A stretch of DNA of 64,000 nucleotides, from positions 7,501-71,500 of the forward strand of contig CM066988.1 of assembly GCA_033977485.1 (NCBI GenBank). Reading direction: 5' to 3'. The translations under genes and the position numbers were made by a program. Within the stretch, counting starts at the first letter, position 1. Each line of letters opens with the position of its first letter. Source of the stretch: Hydrangea macrophylla. Its lineage: Eukaryota > Streptophyta > Magnoliopsida > Cornales > Hydrangeaceae. The notes below the pieces were generated by a model. That model did no database searches, had not been told where the DNA came from, and saw only the letters and a list, made by a program, of their open reading frames with translations. Of the stretch, positions 23,580-35,700 are shown one piece after another.

Positions 23580-26500
23580 CTGCAAATGGACAAGTAAATT
23601 TCAGTTGTCTGTCAAGTACCTAATAAAATCTAAAACACAAACGTAAAATTGACATTTCAACATATTGAAATAAATTTGTTAATTTTGAACACGTATTGGA
23701 TGAACTTGGATACAGTAAGAAACGTGTCCGATACATTTTGGACAAATGAGATAATTATCAGATGAAATAATTTCATAATTTACTAAAACTTCAGAGTTAT
23801 TAAAAAAAAGGGCAGCCCATGGACGCACTACGCAGCCTTACCCCTGCAAGCAGAGAGGCTGTTTCCAGATTTGAACCCGTGACCTCCAGGTCACAATGGA
23901 GCAACATTACTGTTGCGCCAAGGCTCCCCCCTCTTAGCATAACGGATAGGAGAAGACATCTTCAAATTTGGTCTCAAATAAATTTCCATGGTATGTAATA
24001 CTCAGTTCCTAATATGAATGTCAATTGTAAGTTACATATCTAAAGAAGGCAAAAACAGAGCACCAAAAATCTCGCCAAGCCGCCACTGCAAGTAGAAATC
24101 TGTCAATATAGGTACATATACCATGATCTAAAAACTATACATTTGTACAACGCGCACACACAAATAAGTAGTACACCGTTAAATCGTCCAAAACATGTAT
24201 TGAATGTTGGTATCACACATTCATATCCTAACTCATGTCCATGCTTCATAGAATTCAATACTAAATCACGAGACAGCCTTCCACAAAACCATTGGGAGAT
24301 GCTGATGGTTGCAATATCACCCAAACTACTTTCTGAATGCTCTCGGAACTAAATTAGACAAAGGAAGCGCAGATCAGTAACTCACTTTATGGGTTTGAAA
24401 AGTATAGTACGCGTTGATGAGTTCTGAAGGTAAAGCTTCATCTTCGCCATCACTCTTGGCAACTCTTGTTGAATAGCAACACTGACCTGTTACAGCGATG
24501 TATAACATCGAATTAACTGGCATTAAACTACTAACTTTTTCGAGCTTCACTTTCTCTTACAACGTCAAACATGGTAGCGGATATCAAGTACATCAGACAT
24601 AAAGAAAAAGAAAGAACCATAAAAGATATACTTGTAGCTACTGGTAACTACGGGGCGAAAAAAAAAGGTAAGATTACTACGTTTAATTCCTCCAAAAAAA
24701 CTCTTGATCTTTCCATCAGACAGAAGGTTTAGTAACCAGTTAATCGCAGCAAAAATACAAATGCTCCCTGTAGACAATGTTCCCCTAATAGCCCAGCAAG
24801 AAAATTGATTTACATTACGCACCTTCTGAACAAGCTCAGCAACTTTATCTGGTGTTGCAAAAGCTTGATCCTTGAGTGGTTTAGATTTAATGGACACCAG
24901 CTTTTGATTCTGACCGCCCAAGGACGATGCAACTTTCACAGCAGTCACCTACAGAAAAGGGGAAAAAAAAGGTGCTATGTATCTGCAACAAAGGTCTGGT
25001 TTAAGGTTTATAAACACAACCGGGGAAGATGAACTTGAAAATAGCAGCATTCCAAACAAAAAGTTACTTTTCGTTAGCATTTGGTTGGTTTCTTTACTGC
25101 AGGGGCTGTATCCGGTGGTTTGGTCTCTGAATTTGGTACATGGCAATTTTACATATACTATAAGCTACAATATACTCTCCATAGCAATAGGGTTGAAGTG
25201 GAAGATGACGAACCTTGGTTACAAAAGAAAGCATGGGATCCACAACTAGCTTGGTAACTGACATAATGAACTCTTCACAAGTGGATTTGAGACTTTTCTC
25301 CAGTTCCTGCAAGTAAATGAATACTCACGTGTTACACTATTGAAAAGAAGATAGAGAAGGCGGACAGTGACAAATCAAATCGGTAAAACTCTCATACCTA
25401 GACTTGAAATTAAACTTCAAAACCAGCAAGGAGAAAAAGACAAAACACAAGCAAACAAACAAAGTTTTACAATACAACTCCTCCCTAGGACCTCCTTTCT
25501 AAGTTTTCAAGAGCATTCTAGTGTATTCGGATAATGAGTAGTGAAAAGTGTTAAAATATGTTGGAATTAGTAGTCAATTAGCTGTCTAATATGAGCTGTA
25601 TATTACATGGCTATGAGCTGTTAGATATTTTTTTCTTTTACGGCCTAAGGGCATCATTGTAATTTCTCTCTTCTCAGTGATTAATATAAATAGGGTTGAG
25701 ACTCTTTGTTTCAACCTAAGCTTGAAATCATAAACTTCTACATGGTATCAGAGCCACTCCAAAGAGGGAAAAGCTCCACCACCACCATCCACCACCACCT
25801 GACCACCATCAGTGACCATCTACCACCATCCCTGCCCAGCTGAGCCTCAACCTACCCTAACCCAGCCTAGCCGAGACTCACCTAACCCTCACCCAACCTA
25901 GCCGAGACCCCCACCACACCCTTGCTGTGCGCCGCAGCCCCTTAGGGCTTCTCTTGTGGCGCAGCCTCCCCTGCATCCCTGCGCACAGCCTACTGCCCGA
26001 TTCGCAGCATACCCATTCTCTCTCTCTTCATTTTTCCTTATCAAACCTCTGCACTATTGCTTGCGTGCTGATTTGATTGAAGGCAATCGCGTTAACTGAG
26101 CGCCTTCTTCTTCTCAGTTGGAGTTGGGGATTGAAATCAAAGACTCAGGGAGTGATCTACGAATCCTCTTTCTATTGGTCCCATTTAGGGTTTATTGGTC
26201 CCTAAATGGGACCATTGATCAATGTTTTCTTAATCCTCTTTATGGTGCTTTGACCTAACAGTGTGTGCTTCGTCTCCATTGGTAAGGCCATTCAATTCCT
26301 ATTTTTGGGGTAGTGAGTATTTTGGGTATTTGTTGCGGGCTGATTTATGATGACGAGTGATCCAGAAAAATCCACCGTCAAGTTACCCTTGGATTTTTTA
26401 TTCATCGAAGTAGAGAGATACCCCAGTCAAGCTCGTCCCCGCAGGACAATTCAATATTTTCAGGTAGCTTGTTGGCTTTTAAACTTTCAAAATGTTGGTT

Positions 26501-29500
26501 ATCTGAAAACAATACAACACAGTGAATATTAGTTAAATACTACAAGATTTAAAAAGGTCAAAATTTACTTAATCATGAACAGTCCGGATCTTAAGCAGAC
26601 CTTAAAAACGGACCTAAAAGATAAACTGTGTAAAGACTGAGTGAGAAATTCTCACTCTTCGAAATTTCTCACTCTTCGAAATTTCTCACTCTTCTGTGAG
26701 AATTTCTCAAGCTTTACACAATCCGTCTCTTAGGTCCATTTTTTAAGGTCCGCTTAAGATCCGGACTGTACTCATGGAATGCTAACCTGTACAACTTGTG
26801 TATTGGCCACATAATCAAAGTACTTACTCTCTTGGCAACTAGTTGCTGCTCTTTTAACTGCTCTTTCAAAAGGGAACGAATAACGTTACGCATTTTTGTT
26901 TATTTGTTTATTTTTATTCTTGAAAGGTTAGACGCAAACAGCCCTAATGTCCCAATTGAAAGCTACCTTCAACTTCCCTTGTGTGAGGTAGAGGAAATTA
27001 GGTGATCAAAAGCAGTTAGCACTTACATGGCAGCTACCTCCTTTTAACAATGTACTTTTATTCAGTACTTTTTGACATTTGGCTGACTAACAAAATAGCT
27101 GTATGCTTGGAAGTCTTTAGGCAAATTTAATAGCCTAACTTAAGGTATAGCAAGATCAAAAAGCCTTAGACCTAGTGATACTGTTAAGTAGATCATTTGA
27201 CCCTACTGAGATACCTGGCATCTTTTGAAACTTGTAGATTACTATTCTTGTGACCATGCATACAAATCTGATCATGTCTATGCCCTCAAACGTAAATCAG
27301 CCTTTCATGCATTCCCTACCCACCTCTCTACTACATTTTGAGTGATTCCCAAACCTGTCCTATATAAAATGGGTGGGGATTGTACCAATAAATCAGGTAA
27401 TCCCTAAAAAAGGGTGAAAAGCAAATCAAAGGGTCTTGGAAGCATGCTTATTTATGGATGAAATCACTGAATTCTAAAGATGTGGCCTCATCTAATGATT
27501 ACTTGAACACACCTAGCCATTAGGAGGCAAATTTCTTAGGTGTGGCCAATTTATTAGAAGAGTTCATAGATGATCCCCATCCCCTAAAAGGGGTAATATT
27601 TTATGGTTGTTAGTAGTGGTTTCTCTTCGTTCGGAAAAAGTGGACGTTGTCTCATAATTTATTCTGATAATATTCCTACGTCCTATAAAAAGAAAAGAAG
27701 GAAAAGAAAAAAAGGAAAGAATTTGCTGCCAGATGAAGCATGTTGTTGAGATTCGGAAAGTCCTCTACAACAAATGTTGTAATGAAAAATATTAAGATGA
27801 ATGAAGCACATAAAATCAACCTATATTAGGGGAGGACTCAACAAGACACAAGACAATTTCTCAAAATTCGGAACATGCGACTTCTTTTCCTTTTTGAAAC
27901 AAATGGTCCATTTTCTTGTCTCCAGACATAAGAAGTGGATATTATCAAGAATTGTTTCCTGCATTGACTTAAAAGCATCCAAAAACCATAATAAATGGGA
28001 ATATGCAATTCATCTGCAAACGCCTAAACAATAATAATTTGAAAGTTAATCATGTACCTTCTTGGCATCTATTTGACTTTCCAAAACTCGAGGAGATAGT
28101 GTCCTTGCCAAGGAAGTTGATCTTGACCAATCAAACAGTGATGCCTGACCTCGAAGAATACGTCTCAGATGCTCCTGGTACAGGAATATTAACATAGAAA
28201 TTATTTTCGTTTTCACTTGCAAGGATGAAGCTAGACCTATTTTTTTTATCAGGATCAACTTTCTCCAATAATAGAACTAATCGAAACATGAGCAAAAGAA
28301 CATCAGTGGAAGCTCATTTTTTTGATAGAACCTCATTCCACAAAGTTATAAATTCAAGCTTTTAAGATTAAGAATTAATGGTGACATTTTTTCATTAGCC
28401 GCCCAAGCATTCAGAAGTCAATTATTTTAAGGGTAATATCTATCATCTGGTTATACCGAATTTCGCATATTCATTTGAATGCCAGTGCTATGATTTAATT
28501 TGCAAAGGTATCCAACTTATCACAAACTACAGAAATACTCGAGCCATAAATTCCTTCCAATCTGTGATGAGTAATTGAAAACATAGAGTATGTTCAAGTT
28601 CTGCTTTTCCTCCCAGTGAACTTAGAGACGAGTCCCATTGACCACACTCCAATCATGGTTATATTAGCAACAATTTTTTTTATTTTTATGAAATTCCACC
28701 CAGTGAGCAGAGACGATCAAAAACTTCCACAAGCTACTTCTACAAGCTACAAAGAAAATAAGCAACCCATTCAAATAGAAAATCCAACTAATCTATTGCT
28801 TCTACTATAATCCCATGAGAAAATACTTGCAGTTCGTTCTAGTAGAAGTTTCATATGTTGGTTATTTTTTAAGTTGGAAAAAGATGTGCACAATATGTCA
28901 TTTGCTAATGGTGTTTCAATAATAAGTGTGAAATGTTGCATCCAAATCCAATTAGATCGCAGATAGATATGGCGAAATATGAACAGGCGCACTGATAAGG
29001 AAGGAGGAACTTCAGCTTCAGAGGTACTTACCAGCAAATGGGAGAAATCAAGTTCCTTGTGAGTGACTGAAAATTCAATGTCAAATGGTGCAATCTGGAA
29101 GGCCAAGCTACGGAGTCAGTAGTTCTAGAGTTAAAACTGATTAACCACACAATTAAGAAGTAAGAGATAACCTGTTCCCTTAAGATAAGGAGATGCTTTA
29201 TAAGGAAAAGCTGCCCATCCATTGATGATGATCTTTTCGCAATCAGTTTGCTTGCTTTCTGTACAAGATGGAAAAAACCAATAAAAGACAGTCCAGGCTC
29301 TACCAGGGATAAGTTAGTATCTCAGAACCTAATCAATTTCCCGGTATCTGTAAAAAGATGATAGCCTCACATGTAAGCGTCAATCAGAATTTCGTTTGGG
29401 GTATCGCCAAATGGATATAAAATTTCGAAATACATGAAAATGCTTCGCCTAACATTGATTTGTGCCTAGAGATAAGCAGGAGAAATGACTAATTGAACAT

Positions 29501-32500
29501 GTTTTAAGGATGACAAATCCACCCATAGAAGTGAACCCTGACTTTAAATTGAAATAAATGTGAATGTGAACGAAAGTCAACTTGGTGACTAATCCACCCA
29601 TAGAAGTGAACCCTGACTTTAAATTGAAATAAATGTGAATGCGAATGAAAGTCAACTTGGTGACTAATATTCTGATCTTAATGCTATTCCACCTATTAGT
29701 ATTGAAGGCCATCTAAATGAGACTCCTCTTGCTACTCCAGATTCAAGTTCCTTCATTGCTACTGCTAGTTCTTTGAAGGAGGGTGAATCTAATGTTGCTA
29801 CATTTCTTGCTAATGTTAAGGTGAATGGTGACTGCGGTCCTAGAACAGACTATGATGATGATGATGAAGCCATGCCTTTGGATCATCCACTAAAAGTTGG
29901 GTATGAAGCTTCTCAAAGGATTAATTCCAAGCTGATGTATGAGAATACCCATCTTAGAAAAGGGGAAATTCACTACTGTTGACAACTTTGTTAATCCTTC
30001 GAGCTCGTCCATCATTGGTGAAGCCACTAATGATCCTCAATTAGCAGCCAAGTCTGACCTTGTCCCAGTGGTAACCCACAAAACTTTAGTACTTCCAGGT
30101 TTTAAGCCCTTGATTTCTGAAAGTAACAGGTTCAGTTCTCCTCCTTAGATGTTACTACTAAAGTGGCAGATGAGCCAAGTAGCTTACCAGCAAATTTGGA
30201 AGATAATGTTACCCATCAAGGTACAGCCTTGTATTTTAGTGAATCAAAGGTTGTGGAGGTGCAAAGTCCCTTGGACAACCCTGTCTCCAAGCAAATGGAT
30301 GGTATTGCAGATTGTACAGAATTAGTATCTCAGCACTGTGAAGGTTCTCCTTTGCAACATTCTGATCCTGATAAGGGGATAGCAACAATGAATCAAGCTT
30401 CACCTAAGATGAATGTTACTAGTCCCATAGGGCAGCCTGTTCTAATTGAGTAGCTTTCAAATTCCATGGCCACAAGTACTTCAGGGCAGGAAGGTAATGC
30501 TTTGGGATTACTCATCACTGATGGACATCTAAATCAGGACTCCCAATCTGATGATGAGGGCAGCATAGCAATGAAGATAGTAGACCAGCCATCATGTCCC
30601 CTACTCCCTCTCCTCAAGGCTCAGGTAAGGCTAAGCAAAAGAAAAAGAAGAAACACTCAGGATCCTCAGGTAAGAGGAAACACTCTCATCATCGTTTTTA
30701 ATGATTATAAGCTGTTGGAATATAAGGGATCTCAACCACTAAACAATTCGAGGTTGCTAAACTTATCTATGCAAATAATATTGATGTTCTTGGCCTTATT
30801 GAAACTAAAGTTAGGAATACTAATGAGAATAATATTAAGAAGAAAATCTTCAAGGACTGGAATTCTGTCTCCAATAGCTCTCCAGATTCTGTTGGGAGAA
30901 TCTGGGTGGTTTGGAACCCACACAAGATCAACCTAATTGTTCTTAGAATTTCTCCCCAAATTATTCATGTTAAAATTGCTAATGATGATTATAGTATTCA
31001 ATTTGAGGCATCATTTATTTATGGTTTTAACACAGGGCAGGAAAGGAAATTTTATGGTCCAAGTTATTTTCCAATTTTAACTCCAACATAAACCATGTTC
31101 TTCTTGGAGATTTCAATGTGGCATTAAACACAAATGAAGTCTCTGAGCCACTTTGACTTAAATTCTGAAATTACTGATTTCAAAATTGTGGTTAATTCTC
31201 TTTGTTTAACTGACTTGAGATTTCTGGGAGAACATTTTACCTGGAATAATTGTAATTATTGAAGACCAGACTATACTCAAAGGAAATTGGATAGAGCTCT
31301 GGTTAACCAAACTTGGCTGGACAATTTTAATGATTCTTATGCCCATTTCCATGAGCCAGGTATATCTAACCACTCCCATCTTGTCCTCTACCTTGATAAA
31401 ATTGCTAGGAGGAATGGTAAATCTTTTAAATTCTTCAATTTTTGGACACAACTTGATTCTTACAATTCTACTGTGTCTAATGCTTGGAATACTACTGTCA
31501 ATGCCACTAATCAGTATCAAGTTTGTCAAAAGCTTAGACTGGTTAAACATAAGTTGAAAATCCTTAGTAAAAGCTTTGTTGGGAAAGAAAGGTTGTTAGT
31601 TGATAGAGCTAGGGCTGACCTCAAAGTGGTTCAGTCTGACCTCCTTAAAAGTCCTTGTTGCCCTTCCCTTATCTTCAAACAAAAACAAAGTTTATCTGAT
31701 TTTCTGAAAGCTGTTTGGATAGAGGAAGAAACCCTAAAGCAGAAATCTAGAGCACAATGGTTAGAAGCAGGAGACAAAAATTCTAAATACTGTTTTCAAC
31801 ATATTAAAAATAGGAGAAATAGAAAAAGGATTTTCAAACTTGAAAAGCCTGATGGCTCCTTTACTTGCAACATTGAGGATGCAAAATCAGAGGCAGTTAT
31901 GCATTTTAAAGGCTTAATGGGTACTTCTCCTAATAACCAATACCCAGGGATTAATGCTCTAAGAAGGGTTATCTATAAAAGGATACCAGAGACTTTTTTG
32001 GAGGATCTTGACAGAATTCCCTCTTCTGATGAGATTAAACTTACTCTTTTTAGCTTGCATGACAACAAGGCCTCTAGCCCAGATGGTTTAAATGCTTTTT
32101 TCTTTAAAAGTCCGGGCGACTGTTGGGTCTACTATTATTGAAGCTATTAAAGAATTTTTTAACTCAGGAGAAATGTTAAGAGAGTCGAATGCTACCATCA
32201 TCACTTTGATTCCCCAAGTGCCCAACCCTTCTAAGATGGGGGGATTTTAGACCTATATCTTGTTGTAATACCATTTACAAGTGTATATCTAAAATTATTG
32301 CAAATATACTCCAATCTATGATGCACGGACACTTCAAAAATGGTGCTGCAGGGGAACTAAGCGCACACTCAATTCGGGTGCGGCGGTTAGATCTTCGGAG
32401 TTCTTCCTGAGTTCTTTAGGTCTTTTGGGTGCAAGGGTGGGGGTACGGGAGGGACACTTAAAAGGGGGTGCGGCAGGGCAATTTTAAAAATAAATAAAAT

Positions 32501-32708
32501 AAAAAATAAATAAAAAGTTCAAAAAACAAAGTTTTGATAAACTAGGGGTCCAAAAAATAAATAGTACAAAATTTTAAAAACCCTAATTATACCAAGACAC
32601 TCTCATACAATGCTCATAGTCCAAAAAACAAAGAAAAGGGGGAGAAGAAACAGGCGATCGACCAAGTTCATCTACTCCAGAGCTCCACTCCAGCGATCAA
32701 CTAGGTTC

Positions 32709-32759
<51 letters not shown>

Positions 32760-35700
32760 CTCTACTTCATTTGGTAAGGTCAGCCCGCGAGGAACCGACA
32801 ACCTAGAATTAGAAGCATCAATCTGGTATTTATTTTATTTTTATTTTTTAGAGATGATTTTTTTTTTCAGATTTTTTTTTCTTTCTAATTGCAAATGTTA
32901 GTTAGTTTTGTGATTTTTATTTTCTTCGGTATCAATTTATTTGTACTTTGAACTTATACCATTAATTACATTGCTTGTTTCTGGTTATTAGGTCTTAATC
33001 AGAGGGGGGGAAAAAAAAAACAAGTATATGGTTCATATATAGAAATATACAAAAATTTATTTTTAATATTTTATATTAGTACCCCGTCGCACCCGCACTC
33101 CTGATTTTGGGAAATTGCCGAACTCCCCGCACCCGAATCCCCGCACCGCGTCCGTGCTTCATAGACTCCAATCTTTTCTTCCTACCATTACTAATCAAGC
33201 TCAATCTGCTTTTGTTAAGGGTAGGAAAATTAGTGATAATGTTTTACTGGTTCAAGATCTTCTTAGAGATTATCACAAAGTTAGGGGGAAGCCTAGAGTT
33301 GCTATCAAGGTTGACCTCATGAAAGCATACGATAGTGTTAGTTGGAAATTCTTGTTTGATCTTCTTGATATTATGGGCTTTCCTCCTAATTTAAAAAAAT
33401 GGATTACTGCTTGTATTACTTCCCCTAGATACTCCATCAATTTTAATGGGGAATATGTGGGATACTTTGATGGTGCTAGAGGTCTTAGACAAGGAGATCC
33501 AATTTCCCCTTATCTCTTTGTTATTATCGGAGGCTCTTAGCCAACTTCTACACCATAATATTCAACATAGCAATTTCAAATACCACTCGAATTGTGATAA
33601 AGTTAAAAATATCCGATCTTTGTTTTGCTGGTGAATTACTTATTTTACAGAATGGTGATATTGAATCTGCTAAATTGGTTCGGAAAACCTTAAACCAATT
33701 CTATGAATTATCTGGTCTTCAAGCCAACAATATTAAAAGTTGTGTTTTCTTCTCTGGGATTGAAGACCAATTGGCTAATGATATTCTGAGGAAACTCCAA
33801 TTTGCCAAAGGATCCCTTCCTATGCGGTATCTTGGAGTTCCTTTGATCACTACGACACTAAAAAAAAATGCCATTGCAATGAGTTGGTTAATAATATTTG
33901 TTCTAGAGTTACTTCCAGGAAATCTAAATTCTTATCCTATGTAAGTAGGGCTCAGCTTATACAATCTGTGTTACTTGGAACCCAACAAAATTGGTCAGGG
34001 ATGTTCATTCTCCCTAAAGGGGTTCTTAAACAGGTGGATCAAGCCTTAATGAGATTCCTTTGGTCTGGCACCACAGAGAAGGGACATGGGGCCAAAATTG
34101 CCTGGACCAAGGTTTGCAAACCCAAAAAAGAAGGTGGTTTGGGGTTTAAAGATATTTATCTCACAAATACTCTTCTGAATTTAAAGCACATTGGTAATAT
34201 TCGACCCTAAAAATAAATCCTTGTGGAAAGAGTGGGTGCACATGTATATGATTAAATCTAAGAGATTTTGGGAGATTAAAGCCCCCAGCCAATGCTCTTG
34301 GTATTAGAAGAAACTATTAAAACTTGGGGAATTTGTTAGACCTATCCTTATCCATAGAATTGGTAATGGTAAACATACTTCCCTTTGTTTTGATAATTGG
34401 CTTCCCATTGGTCCTTTATTTGATAAATACACTAGTAGGATTGTTTATGATGCTACCATTGATTCTCAAGCTAAAGTTGAGGCCACTATAAGTAACAATG
34501 ATTGGAGTTGGCCCTTGTCTAATCAGAAACCTCTTAACTAATATGTATAAGCCTAATGGAATGTCAGATAGTATCTCATGCACCATATCCCCCTCTGGGA
34601 GTTATAATTTTGCACATAATTGGGATCATTTTAGAGATGTTGCCCCCATGGCCCCTTGGTACAAAATTGTTTGGTTCTCAGGGTGCACTCCAAGACAAAA
34701 CTTCATTCTTTGGATTTCTGTTCAGAATAGGCTTGCTAGCCATGATAGAATCTTTGCCTACACTCCTGGGCTGTTGCTTGTGTTTTTTGTCACTGCCATA
34801 TGGAAAAACACAACCATTTATTCTTTGAGTGCACTTATGCTTTTTTTTATTTGGCAGGAATTGATGCATAGGTGTGAGCTAAGATGGAATAGGGCAGTCT
34901 GGGATGCAACTGTACAGTGGATGGCACAACATTGGAAGAGAAAGAAGATCCAACACGCTATCCCAATTATCTGTCTTGGGGTGGCTGTCTATGGCTTATG
35001 GAAGGAGAGTAATTCAAGGACTTTTAAAGGTCCTTCCTTTCCAAAAGAACAGTTGCTGCAAAATTTGATTTCTCAAGTCAACTTACAAATTAGGTCTCAT
35101 TGGAAACAACATCCCCAACTTGATTTACATGCTAGTTTCTGGACATAAGATAGGGATTGTTTGTTAGTTCTCTTGGCCTTGTTTGTTGATGTGTTGTATT
35201 TTGGTTTCCTTTGTTTTGGGTATGGTCTGTGATATAGCACTATAAGGTTTTCCAGGTTTGGCTTGGGCCTATTTTTGTGCTTTCTTTGCCACAGTCATGC
35301 TCGTGCTTCATGTTTTATCCTGGGGCATGCCCCTTGTACATCTGTACATCTTTTTTGGAATACATTTACTATTTTTCAAAGAGAGAGGAAAAAAAATATA
35401 TACATATACAGATATAGAACCAACCAGCAATTCATTTATGGAAGATTACATTTCCGGCATAAAAAGGGTATATTTGTGACAGTGTCAAATAGACACAGTC
35501 ACACATATATAAATATATATAGAGGTCGTCTCCGAAGCGGACGTCCGGTTACGAACTTCATTTTAGCGACGAAGGTGTACAAAACTGTCGCTAAAGGAGA
35601 TTTCACATTTAGCAATGCTTTTTTTAAACCTTTAGTGACGAAATTTCCGTCGCTATAACGAAGTCTGTAAATGGAAGTCCATCGGAGAGCCTCACCGTAT

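Larger units (their letters stand above)
31287..35148 (+). pseudogene. LINE reverse transcriptase and zinc-binding domain, interrupted
   Basis: The 31287-32141 part includes [20 protein letters not shown] and [15 protein letters not shown], the typical L1 approach to the reverse transcriptase fingers. After removal of the hAT element, the frame continues with [24 protein letters not shown] (with the first catalytic Asp) and [12 protein letters not shown]. The block that should be F/YADD reads CFAGELLI (about 33620-33645), so the catalytic Asp pair is lost. The C-terminal part (34498-35148) has PRQNFILWI and NRLASHDRI of the zf-RVT domain. Several frameshifts are present. Not functional. Confidence 0.85.
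29670..35396 (+). mobile_element. L1-type LINE, degenerate, split by a hAT element
   Basis: In order on the plus strand: an acidic Ser/Pro-rich region (29670-30640), an endonuclease-like domain (about 30690-31270), a linker and the reverse transcriptase start (31287-32315), then after the hAT insertion the reverse transcriptase core (33165-34200), and a zinc-binding C-terminal domain (to 35148). A short 3' UTR ends in an A-run at about 35389-35396. The 5' end and target duplications could not be fixed. Without the hAT insert it is about 4.9 kb. It lies antisense in the giant COG3 intron. Confidence 0.85.

Noticed and set aside
23821..23932. tRNA gene
   Set aside because: Box B is present, but the rest follows an Au-type SINE and ends in a T-run after GGGCTGCCC; no cloverleaf could be drawn.
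24565..24948. 127-codon ORF as an independent gene
   Set aside because: Its first 42 codons are a COG3 exon; the rest reads through the donor GTGCGT into intron.
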